DNA of 64,000 bases. Origin: Candidatus Flexifilum affinis (GTDB lineage: Bacteria; Chloroflexota; Anaerolineae; Aggregatilineales; Phototrophicaceae). The stretch covers positions 1,162,159 to 1,226,158 of the forward strand of contig JADJPJ010000087.1 in NCBI GenBank assembly GCA_016713325.1. The letters run 5' to 3'. The notes beneath the pieces are model-generated. The model had not been told where the DNA came from and searched no databases. It saw only the letters and a program-made list of their open reading frames with translations. The position numbers and the translations under genes were made by a program. Below are positions 8,472-17,678 of this stretch, in pieces (positions within the stretch are counted from its first letter, which is position 1; the number at the start of each line of letters is the position of its first letter).

Positions 8472-10377
8472 TCACCCTGGCGTGACCACACGTACGCCGC
8501 AGGACCGCGCGCGCTGAGCCGGATCGCGCGAGGTGCGGACAGCCAGACGAGCGGTGGTCGGTGAACTCAGGAAATTTCCGCCACGGATGACGCGCTCGGT
8601 CCCTGTCTCCGGGCCAGTGGGGTTAGCCTGCTCCCCTTCTTCGTAGCGGCCAAACCAATCGGCCACCCACTCGCACGCGTTGCCGACCACGTCATAGACG
8701 CCCATCCAACTGAGGTCGGTCGGCCGGCTCCCCACCAGATCGGGGGCAGTCGGGGCCGTACCACCGCGCGAAATTTCGTTGATGATGCTGTAGCCCAACT
8801 GGTAGCCATCGCCCCAGGCGAAGACGCGACCGGCCTCTCCACGGGCGGCATACTCCCACTCGGCTTCGGTGGGCAGCCGTCCACCGCGCCATCGAGCATA
8901 GGCGTCCGCCTCGTACCAGCTCAGGTTGATGCGCGGCTGAAGATCGGCACTGCTTCCAGCGCGATCTTCTGGTCCTTCGAAACCGTTGCTCTGCACCCAG
9001 GTCCACCCCGCCTCCGACCACCATTGAGGATCGGCATAGCCGCCGGCTTCGACAAAGGGCGCGTAGGCCTCGTGCGTCACTTCGTATACGTCCATCCAGA
9101 AGCCATTCACACAGACGCGGTGCGCCGGAAGCTCATCGATGCCGGCATCCGGATCCTTCTGAAGATCACTACCCATGCTGAAGCAGCCCTGAGGAACCCG
9201 AACTTGCAGCACCGAGCGCCCGTCCAGTCGCTGACCGCTGGAGAGCGCAGAAGTGGGATTTGCCGTCGCCTCGGGCGGCGTGTTCGTCGATTGACTGTTC
9301 ACGATCAGGAACATACCGACGGCGAAGACCACCAGCAGAGAGAGGAGCACGAGCAAAATGGTGGGGGTGCGCGAAGGCGGGTTCAGAGCCTCCGTCGGAT
9401 GAGACTGCTGTGTCTGTGCGGCTGCTCGCGTAGAGGTCGTCCGCACGACGGGCAGTTCCATCGTCGATGAATCCGGATCATTTCCGTAAGCGATGTAGCG
9501 CTGTAAAGGCAAGGGGCTAAGGGGCGAAAGCTCGATCTGCCGGCCATGCAGCGCGCGCCGCAACAACGTCGAGAATTCAGACGCCGACCCATAGCGCTCA
9601 TCACGCTGTTTGGCGATGGCCCGCTTCACCACTTCGTTGACCGGCGCTGGCATGCCTTCGCGCAGGGAATCGATCGGCGGAGGGTAGGTGTGTAGATGCT
9701 GGAACATCATGCTCGTGGTGGTGTCCGCCTTGAACGGCAGATCGCCGGTGAGCATCTCATAGCTCAGCACACCGAAGGAATAGATGTCGGAGCGGGCATC
9801 GATGGGCTGCCCTTCCCACTGCTCAGGCGACATATAGGCCAGGTGTACCAATAATCGCCCCGGTGCGGGTCCTGCTGATGTTCTCGCCCAGCAGCTTGGC
9901 AATACCGAAGTCGCAGAGGAGCGCATTGCCGGAGGCATCCAGCAGAACGTTCTGCGGCTTCAGGTCGCGGTGGATCACCCCCTGGCTGTGGGCATAATCC
10001 AGGGCCTCGCCGATCTGAGCCGTCAGACGCTCGACCTCCGCCAGCGGCAGCAGGCCGCGGCCCATCAGGTCGGCAAGACTGCCCCCCGGCGCATAGTCCA
10101 TCACCAGGCAGAGATAGCGATCGTCAGCAAGATATTCGATCAGTCGCAGAATATTGGGATGGTGCAGCGCGGCAATCGTGCGCGCTTCAGTCTCCAGCCG
10201 CTCGGCGAATGAGGGTTCGCCGAGTAGTTCCGGCCTCATAACCTTAATCGCTACGTTACGATCAAAGGCGGTGATCTGCTGCGCCAGATAGACGGTCGCA
10301 GAAGTACCGTCGCCCAGTCGCGAGACAACCCGGTATTGACCGATTTGGTGGCCGGTCAGATCGTTTTTGATCGCCAT
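8472..10377 (-). CDS. Transmembrane Ser/Thr protein kinase with extracellular FGE-sulfatase domain (frame interrupted)
   Basis: N-terminal kinase from ATG 10377: glycine loop GDGTSATVYLAQ, VAIK lysine, HRDLKPQN catalytic loop and DFG. The frame then breaks near 9839-9843 inside the activation segment: IIGTPGLYVA-stop should read GTP-AYMSPEQ. One extra base in CCTGGCC explains it. The continuation, AYMSPEQWEGQPIDARSDIYSFGVLSYEMLTG, completes the kinase. A single membrane helix (ILLVLLSLLVVFAVGMFLIV) follows, then an FGE-type domain: GCFSMGSD, RLPTEAEWEYAARG, VGNACEWVADW and RGGNFLSS. About 635 aa when joined. This architecture is common in Chloroflexota; the FGE-like part is usually taken as an extracellular ligand-binding module, not an active oxygenase. 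Confidence 0.82.
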
Positions 10378-10418
10378 ATGTCCTGTGCCTGGGCGCTCGG
10401 CCTCTGAATCACGCCCAT

Positions 10419-10447
10419 ATTATTGCTCGTGATGGGCACTTCGACAA
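10419..10447 (-). promoter_or_regulatory. Putative promoter of the kinase-FGE gene
   Basis: Minus strand TTGTCG (10447-10442), a 17-bp spacer and AATAAT (10424-10419), about 42 bp before ATG 10377. Confidence 0.5.
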
Positions 10448-10533
10448 TGAATCGAGACCTCACATCGTAAGAGAATGCGACACCTTTCTCAGAGTTGGCG
10501 CTCGAACTATCGCTGAAGTTCCCGTCGAAGGGG

Positions 10534-10542
10534 TGGTAGAAT
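10534..10542 (+). promoter_or_regulatory. Extended -10 promoter of glnS
   Basis: TGGTAGAAT fits the TGn-TAnnnT extended -10 form, 47 bp upstream of the glnS ATG. No clear -35 box. Confidence 0.45.
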
Positions 10543-10589
10543 AATGCTTTGCAGATGTGGCATAGTCAGGACACGGAAAGAACGGCACG

Positions 10590-12302
10590 ATGGCAAACGA
10601 TGAGACAAACGTGGCCGGAGAGAGGGAAGCGACCGGCAAGCGCAACTTCATTCACGACATCATCGATGAGCATAATCGCACGGGTCGTTTTGGCGGCCGG
10701 GTCCACACTCGCTTTCCACCGGAACCAAACGGCTATCTGCATGTCGGTCATGCGGCGTCGATCTGCCTGAACTTCGGCATTGCGGATGCTTACGGCGGCA
10801 AAACGAATCTGCGCTTCGACGACACCAACCCGACGAAAGAGAACCAGGAGTACATCGACGGTATCATTCGCGACGTGCACTGGCTCGGCTTCGAGTGGGA
10901 GGGCCTGTTCTACGCCTCAGACTACTTCGAGCAGCTCTACCAGTGGGCGGAAAAGCTCATCGTGGACGGTAAGGCGTACGTCGATCAGCTGTCGGCCGAC
11001 GAGATTCGCGAGCACCGCGGCACGCTGACGGAACCGGGCCTTAACAGCCCGTATCGCGACCGTCCAATCGAGGAAAACCTCGACCTCTTCCGCCGCATGC
11101 GGGCGGGTGAGTTCAAGAACGGCGAAATGGTGCTGCGCGCCAAGATCGATATGAGTTCGCCGAATGTCAACCTGCGCGATCCGGTCATGTACCGCATCCT
11201 GCATGCGCATCATCCGCGCACCGGGAACGATTGGTGCATCTACCCCATGTACGACTGGGCGCATGGCCAGAGCGACAGCATCGAGGGGGTGACGCACTCG
11301 ATCTGCACGCTGGAGTTCGAACTGAATCGCGCCCTCTATGACTGGTTTGTCGATCAGCTCGGCATCTTCCACCCGCAGCAGATCGAATTTGCGCGGGTCA
11401 ACGTGACCTACATGCTGACCAGCAAGCGCAAGCTGCTCCGTCTGGTGACCGACAACTTCGTCCGGGGTTGGGATGACCCGCGCATGCCGACAATCTCGGC
11501 CATGCGCCGCCGCGGCTATACGCCGAAATCGATCCGCGATTTCGTCGAGATGGTCGGCGTCTCGCGCTCGGGCGGCTGGGCCGATATTCACATGCTGGAA
11601 CACTGCGTGCGGCAGGATCTGAACAAGATCGCGCCGCGCGTGATGGCGGTGCTGCACCCGGTCAAGGTCGTGCTGACGAACTATCCGGAGGGTCAGGTCG
11701 AATGGTTCGACTCGCCGGTGAACCCGGAGGATCCGTCGGCCGGCACACGCAAGGTGCCCTTCTCACGCGAGCTGTACATCGAGGCGGAAGACTTCATGGA
11801 AGAGCCGCCGCCGAAATTCTTCCGCCTCGCGCCTGGCCGCGAGGTTCGCCTGCGTTCGGCGTACTTCATCAAATGTGAGGAAGTCGTCAAGGACGCGGAC
11901 GGCAACGTCGTCGAACTGCGCTGCACGTACGACCCGGCCACCAAAGGCGGCGACTCGCCGGATGGCCGCAAGGTCAAAGCGACTCTGCACTGGGTGTCCG
12001 TCGCACACGCGCTGACCGCCGAAGTGCGCCTGTATGACTACCTGCTCACGGTGCAGAAGCCCAGCGATATGGAAGAAGACCGCGACTTCATGGATTACAT
12101 CAACCCGAAATCGCTGGAGGTCATCGAGCACGCCTACATCGAACCCAGCATGGCGGGCGCCCCGGCCGGCAAGCAGGTCCAGTTCGAGCGAATCGGCTAC
12201 TTCACCGTCGACTCGGACACCACGGCGGACCATCTGGTCTTCAACCAGACGGTATCGCTCAAGGATGAATGGTCGAAGCTGCAGAAGCAGACCTCCGGCT
12301 AG
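10590..12302 (+). CDS. glnS: Glutaminyl-tRNA synthetase
   Basis: 570 aa, close to the E. coli enzyme (554 aa). A class I synthetase that charges tRNA-Gln with glutamine. [14 protein letters not shown] (residues 42-55) holds the HIGH-type ATP motif, and LTSKRKL (about 276-282) is the KMSKS-loop form of the GlnRS branch. FDDTNPTKE, just after, is also GlnRS/GluRS-typical. The two C-terminal anticodon-binding beta-barrels follow, with no added YqeY domain. ATG 10590 has GGAAAG about 9 nt upstream. Its presence implies direct Gln-tRNA synthesis. The cognate tRNA-Gln(UUG) gene lies only 850 bp downstream. Confidence 0.96.
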   Translation: MANDETNVAGEREATGKRNFIHDIIDEHNRTGRFGGRVHTRFPPEPNGYLHVGHAASICLNFGIADAYGGKTNLRFDDTNPTKENQEYIDGIIRDVHWLGFEWEGLFYASDYFEQLYQWAEKLIVDGKAYVDQLSADEIREHRGTLTEPGLNSPYRDRPIEENLDLFRRMRAGEFKNGEMVLRAKIDMSSPNVNLRDPVMYRILHAHHPRTGNDWCIYPMYDWAHGQSDSIEGVTHSICTLEFELNRALYDWFVDQLGIFHPQQIEFARVNVTYMLTSKRKLLRLVTDNFVRGWDDPRMPTISAMRRRGYTPKSIRDFVEMVGVSRSGGWADIHMLEHCVRQDLNKIAPRVMAVLHPVKVVLTNYPEGQVEWFDSPVNPEDPSAGTRKVPFSRELYIEAEDFMEEPPPKFFRLAPGREVRLRSAYFIKCEEVVKDADGNVVELRCTYDPATKGGDSPDGRKVKATLHWVSVAHALTAEVRLYDYLLTVQKPSDMEEDRDFMDYINPKSLEVIEHAYIEPSMAGAPAGKQVQFERIGYFTVDSDTTADHLVFNQTVSLKDEWSKLQKQTSG

Positions 12303-12320
12303 GCAGTCTGGAAGCCGCAG

Positions 12321-13097
12321 GTGAACGCGCGCAAGGCAGAGGGGTATACCGTCGGCGAGCTGGCCAAGCTCGCCGGCGTCACCGTGCGGACGCTTCACAT
12401 CTGGGATGAAGCCGGGTTGCTCAAACCCGCACGTACCGAATGGAGCCAGCACCGCCGCTACCAGCAGCACGATCTGCTCCGCCTGGGGCAGATCATGACC
12501 CTCAAGCACCTGGGCTTCACGCTGAGAGAGATTCGCGACCTGCTGGACGCTCCGCAAGCCAACCTGAAGGACTCGCTGGCCGCGCAGAAAGCGGCCGTTG
12601 ACCACGAGATCGCCCGTTTGCAGGCGGCGTCGTTCGCTCTCAGCCGGACGCTCAAGGCACTGGATGAATCGGACGCGCCGGATTGGGACGGGGTAGCTGC
12701 GCTGATTCGCAGCTTCGCCAGTCTGGATCGCAGCGCGACCATCCAGGAGTTCTTCCCGCCGGAGACCTGGGCCTGGGTTCAGGAACGCGCCGCGCAAATG
12801 CCGCCGGAATATGTTCATGCGTCGGCTGATGCCTGGGAGAGTGTCTACACCGGGTTTCGCGCGGTGCGCCACTTCCCGCCGGATGCCCCTGAAGTGCAGG
12901 CCCAGGCAGCCGACATGGCGCGTTTGATCGAAGGATTCACCGCTTCAAACCCAGAAATAGAAGCCGGTCTGCGCAAGATGTACGAGGGCAGCGATCTGGC
13001 CACTCACCCCTTGCACCCCGCTCAGGGCGATCACGATCTGATGGCCTTCATGGAGCAGGCGCTGGAGATTTACCGGCAGCGCAGAGGCGAGTCCTGA
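12321..13097 (+). CDS. MerR-family regulator with TipAS drug-recognition domain
   Basis: 258 aa. YTVGELAKLAGVTVRTLHIWDEAGLLKPAR is a MerR winged helix; a long dimerising helix (about 70-120) links it to a C-terminal TipAS domain. In that domain the stretch MPPEYVHASADAWESVY and the end GDHDLMAFMEQALEIYRQR fit the globin-like antibiotic-binding fold. Such proteins induce multidrug resistance genes when a drug binds. GTG start with GGAAG about 8 nt upstream, 18 bp after glnS, so it is probably read through from that promoter. No efflux gene is adjacent. Confidence 0.85.
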   Translation: MNARKAEGYTVGELAKLAGVTVRTLHIWDEAGLLKPARTEWSQHRRYQQHDLLRLGQIMTLKHLGFTLREIRDLLDAPQANLKDSLAAQKAAVDHEIARLQAASFALSRTLKALDESDAPDWDGVAALIRSFASLDRSATIQEFFPPETWAWVQERAAQMPPEYVHASADAWESVYTGFRAVRHFPPDAPEVQAQAADMARLIEGFTASNPEIEAGLRKMYEGSDLATHPLHPAQGDHDLMAFMEQALEIYRQRRGES

Positions 13098-13112
13098 GCG
13101 CCAACACAGGCC

Positions 13113-13140
13113 TTCACTCTCCAACAGGTCATGCTATACT
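13113..13140 (+). promoter_or_regulatory. Promoter of tRNA-Gln
   Basis: TTCACT (13113-13118), a 16-bp spacer and TATACT (13135-13140) preceded by TGC, so also an extended -10. It ends 12 bp before the tRNA. Confidence 0.6.
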
Positions 13141-13152
13141 AGCGATGTCCAT

Positions 13153-13223
13153 AGAGGGATAGTTCAATGGTAGAACAGCGGCCTTTGGAGCCGTCAGTCC
13201 TGGTTCGAGCCCAGGTCCCTCTG
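13153..13223 (+). tRNA. tRNA-Gln (anticodon UUG)
   Basis: A 71-nt cloverleaf folds by eye. The acceptor stem is AGAGGGA/TCCCTCT with discriminator G, the D stem GTTC/GAAC, the anticodon stem GCGGC/GCCGT with loop CTTTGGA (anticodon TTG), and the T arm CCTGG-TTCGAGC-CCAGG. The 3' CCA is not encoded. All five standard elements are present and properly spaced. Confidence 0.95.
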
Positions 13224-13237
13224 AAAGTTGAAACAGA

Positions 13238-13275
13238 ACGCCCACCCGTGCAGCGCACAGGTGGGCGTTTTGTTT
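13238..13275 (+). terminator. Bidirectional rho-independent terminator
   Basis: An 8-bp perfect stem CGCCCACC/GGTGGGCG is followed by TTTTGTTT on the plus strand and TTCTGTTT on the minus strand. It ends tRNA-Gln transcription and, from the other side, the SH3b-protein gene whose stop is at 13292. Confidence 0.85.
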
Positions 13276-13291
13276 GCGAGAGCAGCCGCCG

Positions 13292-14893
13292 TTACGGGTG
13301 GTTGCCTGTGTTCTCCGTCACGGAGAGTGTCCCGCTGATAAATGTGCCGCTGGCGAAAGAACCGATCCAGACGTCATAGCGGCCCGACGACGGCGAATTG
13401 AAGTCGATGGTCGGATTGAGCGTGCCGAAGCTGTCATCGTTGCAGAAATAGCTTCCACCGGGAGTGTTGATGACCATCGTCGCGTCTCCGGAACCGACAA
13501 AGTACATGCGCAGCGTCGGGAAGGCACCAGAGGTGTAGTTGATGCTGAAATCCGGCGATGTGGTCGTGAAGCCTGTGCAGCCACCGCCGAGGTAGCTGAC
13601 GTTCACGGTGCCACCGGACGTGATGCCTACCTGGAACGGATCGGGCACGAAGCCGGAAGTCAGCGCCGTGCTCCCGTAGTTCGGCGGCAGGCTGAAGTTC
13701 AGCGTCGGGGCCGGTGCAGGAGGAAGCGTGGCCGTAGCAGTTGCGCCAGGGGGCGTACTCGTAAAAGTGGCGGTAAATACCGGGTTCGTGCCCGTCGGAA
13801 GAGGCGCCGGCAGAGTCGGCGGAATAACAACCGGGACGGTATTGCAGACACCGCCGATTCGCACGACCGTGGTCGACACCCACCCCAGAATGCCGTTCAG
13901 GTTGATCTGATACCAACTGTTGTCGGGCGTGCGGCCGAAGACCAGGGCAAGCTGGGTGGGCTGCAAGCGCGTGACAATCGCGTAATCAAGGCCCGGTCCC
14001 TGGCGCACGTTGATGGTCGCGCCGGTCAGCGAGGCCACCTGGCAGGCGCCAGTAGGCGGAATGACAACCGGCTGGAAGGTCGGCGTGACCTGTGGCGGCT
14101 GCACGGGAACTGTCGGGACGATCTGCGGAGAACTGCCACCGGTGGTCCCCGGGCAGGTCACACCGCTGTTGGCCACCTCGACGCACAGGCTGAACGCCTG
14201 AGCAAGCCCCGCGCCGCTGAAGGAAATCTCGACGACATAGTTGACCGCGAAGGCCGTCGGCGGAATGCTGTAACGCACACCGCTCAGCCGCGCGCTGGAA
14301 AGCGCCAGCACTTCGTCGGTGCCATCATCCTTCAGGGTGACGATCGGCGCGACCGAGGCCGGGTCGGCCAGAACGTTGATGAAGACGGTATCGGTCAGAC
14401 TGCCGGTAAACGAGAAGGCGCGGAAGCCGGTCTGAGAGTCGACCTGTCCTGTTATGACCTGCCCTGGCGTGATCGCCGAAGGCGGACTGGCCGTGGCATT
14501 GGAGGACTGAATACTCAGCAGGAAATCGCCGGTTGTGTTGGCACTGCTCCTCACCCGTATCACGTAACTGCCGGCTGCCGGCAGCGACACCGTGCCCTGA
14601 ACAATGTCGATGCCGTTGGTATTGCTGATCCCGCCGACGATGATGCCCGCGGGACTGATCACCTCGAATTCCGGACGGAGGCCCGGCACGATAGAAAGGA
14701 CCTGAATGGCCACCGAGCGCGCAGCGTCGGCATTCAGGGTGAATTCGGCGCGCCCTCCAGCCTGCACGATAGAGCCAACCTTGTTTTCATTCAGGTTGAT
14801 GGGCTGAGGCGCCTGTGCAGCTACGGCGCTCACGCCCAGAACCCCCAGCAAAAAGACGATCAACAGCGGACGGCGAAGCCATGCAGGGAACAT
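13292..14893 (-). CDS. Exported protein with pre-peptidase-like repeats and an SH3b domain
   Basis: 533 aa from ATG 14893 (AAAGG upstream), with signal peptide LLIVFLLGVLGVSAVAAQ. Two beta-sandwich modules of the bacterial pre-peptidase C-terminal (PPC) kind occupy about 35-145 and 150-250; each begins after a segment like GSIVQAGGRAEFTL or GQVDSQTGFRAFSF. A Thr/Pro-rich linker leads to a bacterial SH3 domain (about 290-345: INVRQGPGLDYAIVTRL, then WYQINLNGILGWV). A second Thr/Pro linker and a last beta-rich domain with paired cysteines follow. Likely a surface or secreted binding protein. Ligand unknown. TP-rich linkers of this kind are common in Anaerolineae. Confidence 0.75.
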   Translation of the reverse strand: MFPAWLRRPLLIVFLLGVLGVSAVAAQAPQPINLNENKVGSIVQAGGRAEFTLNADAARSVAIQVLSIVPGLRPEFEVISPAGIIVGGISNTNGIDIVQGTVSLPAAGSYVIRVRSSANTTGDFLLSIQSSNATASPPSAITPGQVITGQVDSQTGFRAFSFTGSLTDTVFINVLADPASVAPIVTLKDDGTDEVLALSSARLSGVRYSIPPTAFAVNYVVEISFSGAGLAQAFSLCVEVANSGVTCPGTTGGSSPQIVPTVPVQPPQVTPTFQPVVIPPTGACQVASLTGATINVRQGPGLDYAIVTRLQPTQLALVFGRTPDNSWYQINLNGILGWVSTTVVRIGGVCNTVPVVIPPTLPAPLPTGTNPVFTATFTSTPPGATATATLPPAPAPTLNFSLPPNYGSTALTSGFVPDPFQVGITSGGTVNVSYLGGGCTGFTTTSPDFSINYTSGAFPTLRMYFVGSGDATMVINTPGGSYFCNDDSFGTLNPTIDFNSPSSGRYDVWIGSFASGTFISGTLSVTENTGNHP

Positions 14894-15015
14894 ACCTGTC
14901 AACCTTTACAGATGAAGCCGCAAAAATGCGCGAAAAAACACCATGTCTTGTTTGGGTCTGATCACAGTATCCCGGAGAACCGGGTTCTTCACAAGCTACC
15001 CAAAGGCGTAGGCAT

Positions 15016-15032
15016 GGTGCTAAACTAGCACC
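15016..15032. promoter_or_regulatory. Perfect 17-bp palindrome over an extended -10 box
   Basis: GGTGCTA-AAC-TAGCACC is a perfect inverted repeat in the 232-bp divergent region. TGCTAAACT inside it fits an extended -10 for the small membrane gene at 15126. Operator function is inference. Confidence 0.45.
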
Positions 15033-15125
15033 GGGGTGAACGTTATCACACGATCCGACCTTGTTTCGGCGTGATCTCGCCTCTGACCTGGCCAATGCTG
15101 ATCCGGATGACCTCGGGAAGACCTT

Positions 15126-15347
15126 ATGAGCAACAACCAGAATCCGTTCGATCCCGCGACCCTGCGGCGGATGCTCACAGCCGGGGCAATCCTGGCCGTC
15201 GGCGGAATCATCCTGTTCGTACTGCTGTGGCTGGCACTCGGCAGTGCCAATGTGCAGAACTTCCCCCGTCTGATCCTATCGCTGTGCGTTCCGCCTGCGA
15301 TCATCGCGCTCCTGCTGGGCGGCTACTTCCTCATCTCACGACGATAA
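15126..15347 (+). CDS. Small two-helix membrane protein
   Basis: 73 aa. A short polar N-terminus (MSNNQNPFDPATLRRM) is followed by two hydrophobic helices (about 18-39 and 48-70) and the positive end SRR, predicting both ends in the cytoplasm. GGGAAG lies upstream of the ATG. Its last 17 bp overlap, tail to tail, the methyltransferase gene on the minus strand. I do not recognise a family. The start, composition and membrane pattern look real. Confidence 0.6.
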   Translation: MSNNQNPFDPATLRRMLTAGAILAVGGIILFVLLWLALGSANVQNFPRLILSLCVPPAIIALLLGGYFLISRR

Positions 15348-16002
15348 GGCGCACCACCAGCGCGACCGGGCTGCCGTTCGCATGCCCTGGGATTGCCGGC
15401 TCGCGCACCGCATCAATGCGCAGCCCGGCGGCCTCCGCGGCAGCGTGGACTGCGGCATACAGATGGGCCTTATGCTCGACGGCATACTGCACCCCGTCCG
15501 CCGTGAAGGTGCGCTGCGCACCGGCAAGCGCCAGAAAGGGGTGAAAGTCGCTGATCACCGCGGCCCCACCCTTGCGGACCACGCGCCCGATCTCACGATA
15601 AACGGCATCCAGTTGCGGCAGATGGCCGACCGCCATGCCGCACACCAGCACATCGACTGAGTCCGACTTCAAGGGCAGATTGTCCATCGACGAGAGAACG
15701 CGAAACGGCAGGGAGCAGCCCGCGAGCATGTGCGGACTGTTGTCCAGTGCGATCACCTGGCGCGCGCCACGCTCGCGCAGCATCAGCCCATAGCGACCGG
15801 TACCGCAGGCCAGATCGGCAGCAACGTCGCCGGTGACGTCGGGCAGCAGTTCAATGACCGCCGCTTCCTCGACCTGCATCAGTAAGTTGTGCGCCTCGGG
15901 TGGGTATTGCGCTGCCCAGAGCGCGTAAGCGTCCAGGCTGCTTAACACCGGAGCCGGGCGCGGACGCCGCTCAGCACGCGCAAGACGCCGCAGCAGGTTC
16001 AT
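15331..16002 (-). CDS. Class I SAM-dependent methyltransferase
   Basis: 223 aa. Motif I is AADLACGTGRYGLML and motif II VIALDNSPHML; the segment LPLKSDSVDVLVCGMAVGHLP is motif III of the UbiE/BioC type. The order and spacing are typical for small-molecule methyltransferases. It starts in a 4-bp ATGA overlap with the membrane-protein gene upstream, so it is the last gene of an operon with that gene and the radical SAM gene. The substrate is unknown; the operon context suggests modification of a lipid or cofactor. Confidence 0.83.
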   Translation of the reverse strand: MNLLRRLARAERRPRPAPVLSSLDAYALWAAQYPPEAHNLLMQVEEAAVIELLPDVTGDVAADLACGTGRYGLMLRERGARQVIALDNSPHMLAGCSLPFRVLSSMDNLPLKSDSVDVLVCGMAVGHLPQLDAVYREIGRVVRKGGAAVISDFHPFLALAGAQRTFTADGVQYAVEHKAHLYAAVHAAAEAAGLRIDAVREPAIPGHANGSPVALVVRLIVVR

Positions 16003-16583
16003 GGGTACAACCGATCGTCCATATCATGGGCGACACGCTGACCAGCCGCTTCGACCGACGCATCGTTCATCGTCTGCGTGATCGTGCCCAGGATGACCAG
16101 ATCGCACCACATTTCGAAGTGATGATCGCTGACATCATAGCGGATGCGGGTTCGCCAGGGGAGCCGCAGCCAGAGAAACGCGATGCGCCGGCGCTCTTCA
16201 CGGGTGGTACGCTGGCGCAAACGAACCGCCCACAGCGGCACCGGGCTGTAAATATCCGGGCGCTCGCGCGCCTTGAAGCGCATGAAGTAAGCGACGTAGG
16301 ACAACAGCGCAATCAGGGCGCCCAGGATTGCACCGCGCGCGGCGAGCGGGACAAAGAGCGACAGGAGCAGTGAGCCCGTCAGGACGAACAGCGCCACCGC
16401 GAGCAGCGCCAGCGGCAGCGCGTAGTACATATCGTCTGGCTCATAACGTGCATAGATCGAGAGCACTGGTCCCTTGAACATGCCCGCGGCGATCAACCCA
16501 TAGCGCAGGAGCAGCATGGCGCTGATGAAGAAGAACAATCCGTAAAAAATGAGGTCGAACAGACCACGCGAACTGAGGGTCAT
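15999..16583 (-). CDS. Membrane protein of unknown function (radical SAM operon)
   Basis: 194 aa from ATG 16583. A helix at about 8-30, and two more at about 50-72 and 78-98, form the N-terminal half. A soluble, Arg-rich C-terminal half contains WAVRLRQRTTREERRRIAFLW and DVSDHHFEMWCDL. The start overlaps the radical SAM stop by 4 bp (ATGA), and its own stop overlaps the methyltransferase start the same way, so the three are translationally coupled. No family recognised. Confidence 0.7.
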   Translation of the reverse strand: MTLSSRGLFDLIFYGLFFFISAMLLLRYGLIAAGMFKGPVLSIYARYEPDDMYYALPLALLAVALFVLTGSLLLSLFVPLAARGAILGALIALLSYVAYFMRFKARERPDIYSPVPLWAVRLRQRTTREERRRIAFLWLRLPWRTRIRYDVSDHHFEMWCDLVILGTITQTMNDASVEAAGQRVAHDMDDRLYP

Positions 16584-17656
16584 AGATTTATGAGCGCGCG
16601 GGCGCCTTTGTAGAGCGGGCAGACACACGAGTCGCACTCCTGGCGCTGCCCGGACCGGTATTCACGGCGGAGTTGGACTGCGGCTTCCGTGTTGAGGCTG
16701 TCGACCAGACGAGTATGACCCGTCGCATCGACCTGCCCCATCGTCGGCAGGAAATAGCAGGGTCGTACCTGTCCATCCACTTCCACGACCGCCGAGGTGT
16801 GGGGCGCATTGCACCGAACGGGCGGCATCGACTGGGTCTTGAGGATGGCCCGAAAGTAGCGCGCCATCTGTCGAAGCTTGGCCGGCGACTCGGCGATCCG
16901 CCCCTGGGCGAAATCGGCAGCGAAGTCGCGCTCGATCCGAGTCAGGACGTCGTCCAGCTCGTCGCATTCATCGAGCGTGAGGGCTGTCGCTGGGGGGTGA
17001 TGCTCCGGCGGCGCCATGCCGTTACCCATGACCATCGGCGCCAGTGTCGGGTCGCTGGAAAAACGGGGGCCGAACGCGATCGGGTTGAACACGTCAACGG
17101 TCAGGAAGCTGATACGGTCGACGCCGGCGTCTTTAGCCGCCTGGATGATCTGCGGGATCTCGCGGAAATTCGCCTGCTGGAGCGTGGTGCGCGTCGTCAC
17201 CGGCTTGCCCGCCTGATGCGCGGCGGCGATGCCAGAGAGAACCCGTTCAAAGCCGTCCAGCCCACGGATGGCCTGGTAGGTTTCGGCCGTTCCCCCGTCG
17301 AGGCTGATGACCAGTTCGTCCGTGTCCGCAATGACCTGTTCGATCTGACGACTCACCAGCAGGCCATTGGTCAGCAGGATGACTCGGGCGCCGATCTGGC
17401 GGAACTTGCGCGCGGCAGTCGCCCAGTCGGGATGCTGCGTGGCCTCGCCACCGCTCAGGACAACCCAGCGCGTGTGCAGCGCCGCCGCATCCTCGACCAG
17501 CGCATCGATCAACTCCATGCGCATGTTGCGGCGCGGACTGCGCCAGATGTCGCAGGTCACACAGCGGCTGTTGCAGCCATCCGTCAGGTATAGCACGAGG
17601 ATCGGCAGCGTCCGCAGCCGATCCCCGACAAGGTTCAGAAGATGTCGCGTCGCCAT
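16580..17656 (-). CDS. Radical SAM protein with C-terminal SPASM-like cysteines
   Basis: 358 aa from ATG 17656. The iron-sulfur motif C-x3-C-x2-C is CNSRCVTC, and LVVLSGGEAT-type GGE follows as WVVLSGGEATQHP, then the SAM-binding region TNGLLVS. The C-terminal part has further cysteines (VRCNAPHTS, RPCYFLPT and QECDSCVCPLYKG), typical of SPASM/auxiliary cluster domains. Such enzymes modify peptides or cofactors, or act in lipid and haem metabolism. The call below that level is open. A TATACT -10 box lies 7 nt before the ATG, suggesting a leaderless transcript. First gene of a coupled three-gene operon. Confidence 0.87.
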   Translation of the reverse strand: MATRHLLNLVGDRLRTLPILVLYLTDGCNSRCVTCDIWRSPRRNMRMELIDALVEDAAALHTRWVVLSGGEATQHPDWATAARKFRQIGARVILLTNGLLVSRQIEQVIADTDELVISLDGGTAETYQAIRGLDGFERVLSGIAAAHQAGKPVTTRTTLQQANFREIPQIIQAAKDAGVDRISFLTVDVFNPIAFGPRFSSDPTLAPMVMGNGMAPPEHHPPATALTLDECDELDDVLTRIERDFAADFAQGRIAESPAKLRQMARYFRAILKTQSMPPVRCNAPHTSAVVEVDGQVRPCYFLPTMGQVDATGHTRLVDSLNTEAAVQLRREYRSGQRQECDSCVCPLYKGARALINL

Positions 17657-17663
17657 ACCCCCA

Positions 17664-17669
17664 AGTATA
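17664..17669 (-). promoter_or_regulatory. -10 box for a predicted leaderless radical SAM mRNA
   Basis: Minus strand CGC-TATACT ends 7 nt before ATG 17656, so transcription should start at or next to the start codon. No convincing -35. Confidence 0.45.
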
Positions 17670-17678
17670 GCGTGAAAC

